Below are positions 62,767 through 64,000 of a stretch of DNA of 64,000 nt, piece by piece. Origin of the DNA: Blautia wexlerae (lineage in GTDB: Bacteria > Bacillota > Clostridia > Lachnospirales > Lachnospiraceae). Within the stretch, counting starts at the first letter, position 1. Every line of letters begins with the position of its first letter. Under the pieces are notes generated by a model. That model saw only the letters and a program-made list of their open reading frames with translations. It searched no databases and was not told where the DNA came from. The stretch covers positions 1 through 64,000 of the forward strand of contig NZ_JAAIMY010000017.1 in the NCBI RefSeq assembly GCF_013300825.1, written 5' to 3'. A program made the translations under genes and the position numbers.

Positions 62767-62937
62767 ATGGCAAAAATAGGAAGACCAAAGTTGGAAAATG
62801 TAAAAAAGAAAGTGTTGAGTATCCGGGTGGAAGATTCTATGTATAAGTGTATCTGCGATTATGCCAGGAACCACAAAATGACTGTGACAGAAGTTGTCTT
62901 GCAGGGTCTGGAAAAAGTATTGAACAGACCTGAATAA
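62767..62937 (+). CDS. 56-aa ribbon-helix-helix-like protein
   Basis: Begins MAKIGRPKLENVKKKVLSIR, followed by VEDSMYKCICDYARNHKMTVTEVVLQGLEKVL. The pattern (beta strand KKVLSIRVED, helix MYKCICDYAR, turn, helix TVTEVVLQGLEKV) fits a CopG/Arc-type DNA-binding protein. TGGAGGAATAAG precedes the ATG. Typical partner of mobile-element integrases. It lies 36 nt before the integrase remnant and appears intact. Confidence 0.72.
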   Translation: MAKIGRPKLENVKKKVLSIRVEDSMYKCICDYARNHKMTVTEVVLQGLEKVLNRPE

Positions 62938-62973
62938 TATGTAGTCCTTCCTTTATTTGAAGGAGGATTTTAT

Positions 62974-63755
62974 ATGGCACAGACAAGAAAAGATCTGCGG
63001 GGCAGAGTCCTGCGGAAAGGTGAATCACAGAGACGTTCAGACGGGAGATATGTATATACTTATACGGATCCTCTCGGAAGACGTAAATATGTTTATGCAC
63101 AAGACCTTGTAGCGCTTCGGGAAAAAGAAGCACAGCTCATGAAAGATTAGATGGACGGTCTGGATATTTATGTTGCCGGAAAGACTACAGTAAATTTTGT
63201 ATTTGACCGCTACATGAGTCTCAAAAACAATCTGAAACCAACAACCAAGAGCAATTATCTTTATATGTATGACCGATTTATTTTCACTGGTGGCCGATTT
63301 TTACGATTTTTCTTGGAATCGGGTGCCGAATCGGTGAAGTTTTAGGGCTTCGATGGGAAGACATCCGCTATGAGAAGCGGATTATCAGCATCAATCATAA
63401 TCTGACGTATTATCCGGTAGGAGAAGACAGAGCATCAGAAAATCACATTTCGACGCCAAAAACAGAAGCCGGAATGCGTACGATTCCCATGTTGGATACA
63501 GTGAAAGATGCTTTTGAGATGATCTGGGAAGAGCAGAAAGAAAATGGATGGACAGATGCAGAGATTGATGGGATGACAGGCTTTGTTTTCTGTAACCGTT
63601 ATGGAAATATTATGAATGCCCAGTCAGTCAATCGTGCGATCAAGAGAATCTCATCTGTTTATAATGCAACAGAAGAAGTAGAGGCAAAAAAAGAGCATCG
63701 AGAGCCGGTGCTGTTGCCGGATTTTTCAGCGCACAGCTTGAGACACACATTTTGA
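62974..63755 (+). pseudogene. tyrosine-recombinase integrase remnant, Tn916-Int type
   Basis: ATG 62974 after AAGGAGGA opens a frame (RKDLRGRVLRKGESQRR, the arm-binding part) that meets TAG at 63148-63150, then continues MDGLDIYVAGKTTVNFVFDR to NYLYMYDRF. There a deletion of roughly 100 codons shifts the frame. The sequence resumes as HWWPIFTIFLGIGCRIGEVL with the catalytic Arg, runs through GMTGFVFCNRYGN to HSLRHTF, and ends at TGA 63753, losing the last His/Trp and the catalytic Tyr. Three independent lesions: inactive. Intact relatives have about 390-410 residues. Confidence 0.88.
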
Positions 63756-63806
63756 TGCAGAAATCGGTGTAAGTAAGAAAAAATTGCATGATTAGTACGA
63801 TGAATG

Positions 63807-63828
63807 GGCAATTCCAATTGGAATTGCC
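63807..63828. terminator. 22-bp perfect palindrome, possible terminator
   Basis: GGCAATTCCAA/TTGGAATTGCC without a spacer, with TATTTCTTT after it on the plus strand. It lies 8 nt beyond the stop of the leftward AraC-type gene and may protect or end either transcript. Confidence 0.5.
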
Positions 63829-63835
63829 TATTTCT

Positions 63836-64000
63836 TTACTTCCGTGATACAAAATCAAAACTTTTCTCCTTCATCCTATACTTCCTCGGTGTCACTCCAT
63901 ACTTCTGTTTAAACGCCTTGATAAAATGGCTGCAGTCACAAAATCCTGTCTCCTGGCTGATATAAGTTAGGTCAAAATCTGTGAATAGCAATAAGTCCTC
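63836..64000 (-). CDS. AraC-family transcriptional regulator, C-terminal part only
   Basis: The 54 visible residues (cut by the window edge) are the second helix-turn-helix of an AraC/XylS protein: DLTYISQETGFCDCSHFIKA followed by FKQKYGVTPRKYR, then a short tail ending VSRK. The regulated function cannot be judged. Leftward, convergent with the integrase remnant; it marks the return to ordinary sequence. Confidence 0.9.
   Translation of the reverse strand, partial: EDLLLFTDFDLTYISQETGFCDCSHFIKAFKQKYGVTPRKYRMKEKSFDFVSRK

Noticed and set aside
62022-63755. Recoding of TAG as an amino acid
   Set aside because: Other genes here, including the intact DUF6462 gene, end with TAG in the normal place, and the integrase has additional lesions; ordinary decay is simpler.

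Overview
The window looks like chromosome from a low-GC, spore-forming Firmicute, most likely Lachnospiraceae (Blautia or a close relative). This is inferred from the gene repertoire: spoIID, spoIIQ and spoVT, a lysyl-tRNA synthetase carrying a C-terminal tRNA-binding domain, DUF6462 and DUF6145 proteins, and strong AGGAGG ribosome binding sites. No database search was possible.

Layout. Positions 1-505 end a tRNA array (Val, Tyr, Thr, initiator Met, Phe, Lys). Sporulation genes spoIID and spoIIQ follow. A sucrose island (scrR, scrA, scrB) has a complete promoter and two operators. Next come a GIY-YIG protein, a secreted transglutaminase-like repeat protein, a hemolysin III protein, an orphan ParA with a 61-residue partner, and a LacI-type regulator that appears to control itself and a GH42 beta-galactosidase through a shared operator. 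SpoVT, a membrane phosphoesterase, nicotinate phosphoribosyltransferase and tRNA-Gln lead to the sugar-uptake core: ptsG behind a GlcT-type terminator/antiterminator, then glcT, ptsH and ptsI. Positions 25-33 kb hold transporters (one beheaded), a phosphoribosyltransferase, a two-component system and an acyl-ACP thioesterase. Rhamnulose-1-phosphate aldolase, ribulose-5-phosphate 4-epimerase and an esterase serve plant-sugar use.

From 36.5 to 49.5 kb the genes are mostly housekeeping and co-directional: cvfB, dnaE, pfkA, a Ktr potassium system, a SpoU methylase, NfeD with a SPFH protein, argF, birA and dusB. A surface-polysaccharide locus (49.5-58.1 kb) has two divergent operons, each with a large DUF6020-like membrane protein; the left one adds a flippase, an FrhB-like protein and a pyruvyltransferase, the right one a family 2 glycosyltransferase. 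greA and lysS follow.

The last 2.7 kb is a decayed integrative-element relic: an antitoxin next to an amber-interrupted toxin, two small DUF6462-type proteins, a ribbon-helix-helix protein and an integrase broken by an amber codon, a frameshifting deletion and loss of its catalytic tail. An AraC-type regulator is cut by the window edge.

The most unusual signals lie between genes: a 145-bp MITE-like element with perfect 13-bp inverted termini and an 8-bp target duplication, related traces elsewhere, a dispersed 50-bp repeat, several very readable promoter-operator modules, and a promoter followed at once by a terminator in front of the beheaded symporter. In proteins, HPr lacks the regulatory serine 46, and SpoIIQ has lost every LytM zinc ligand.
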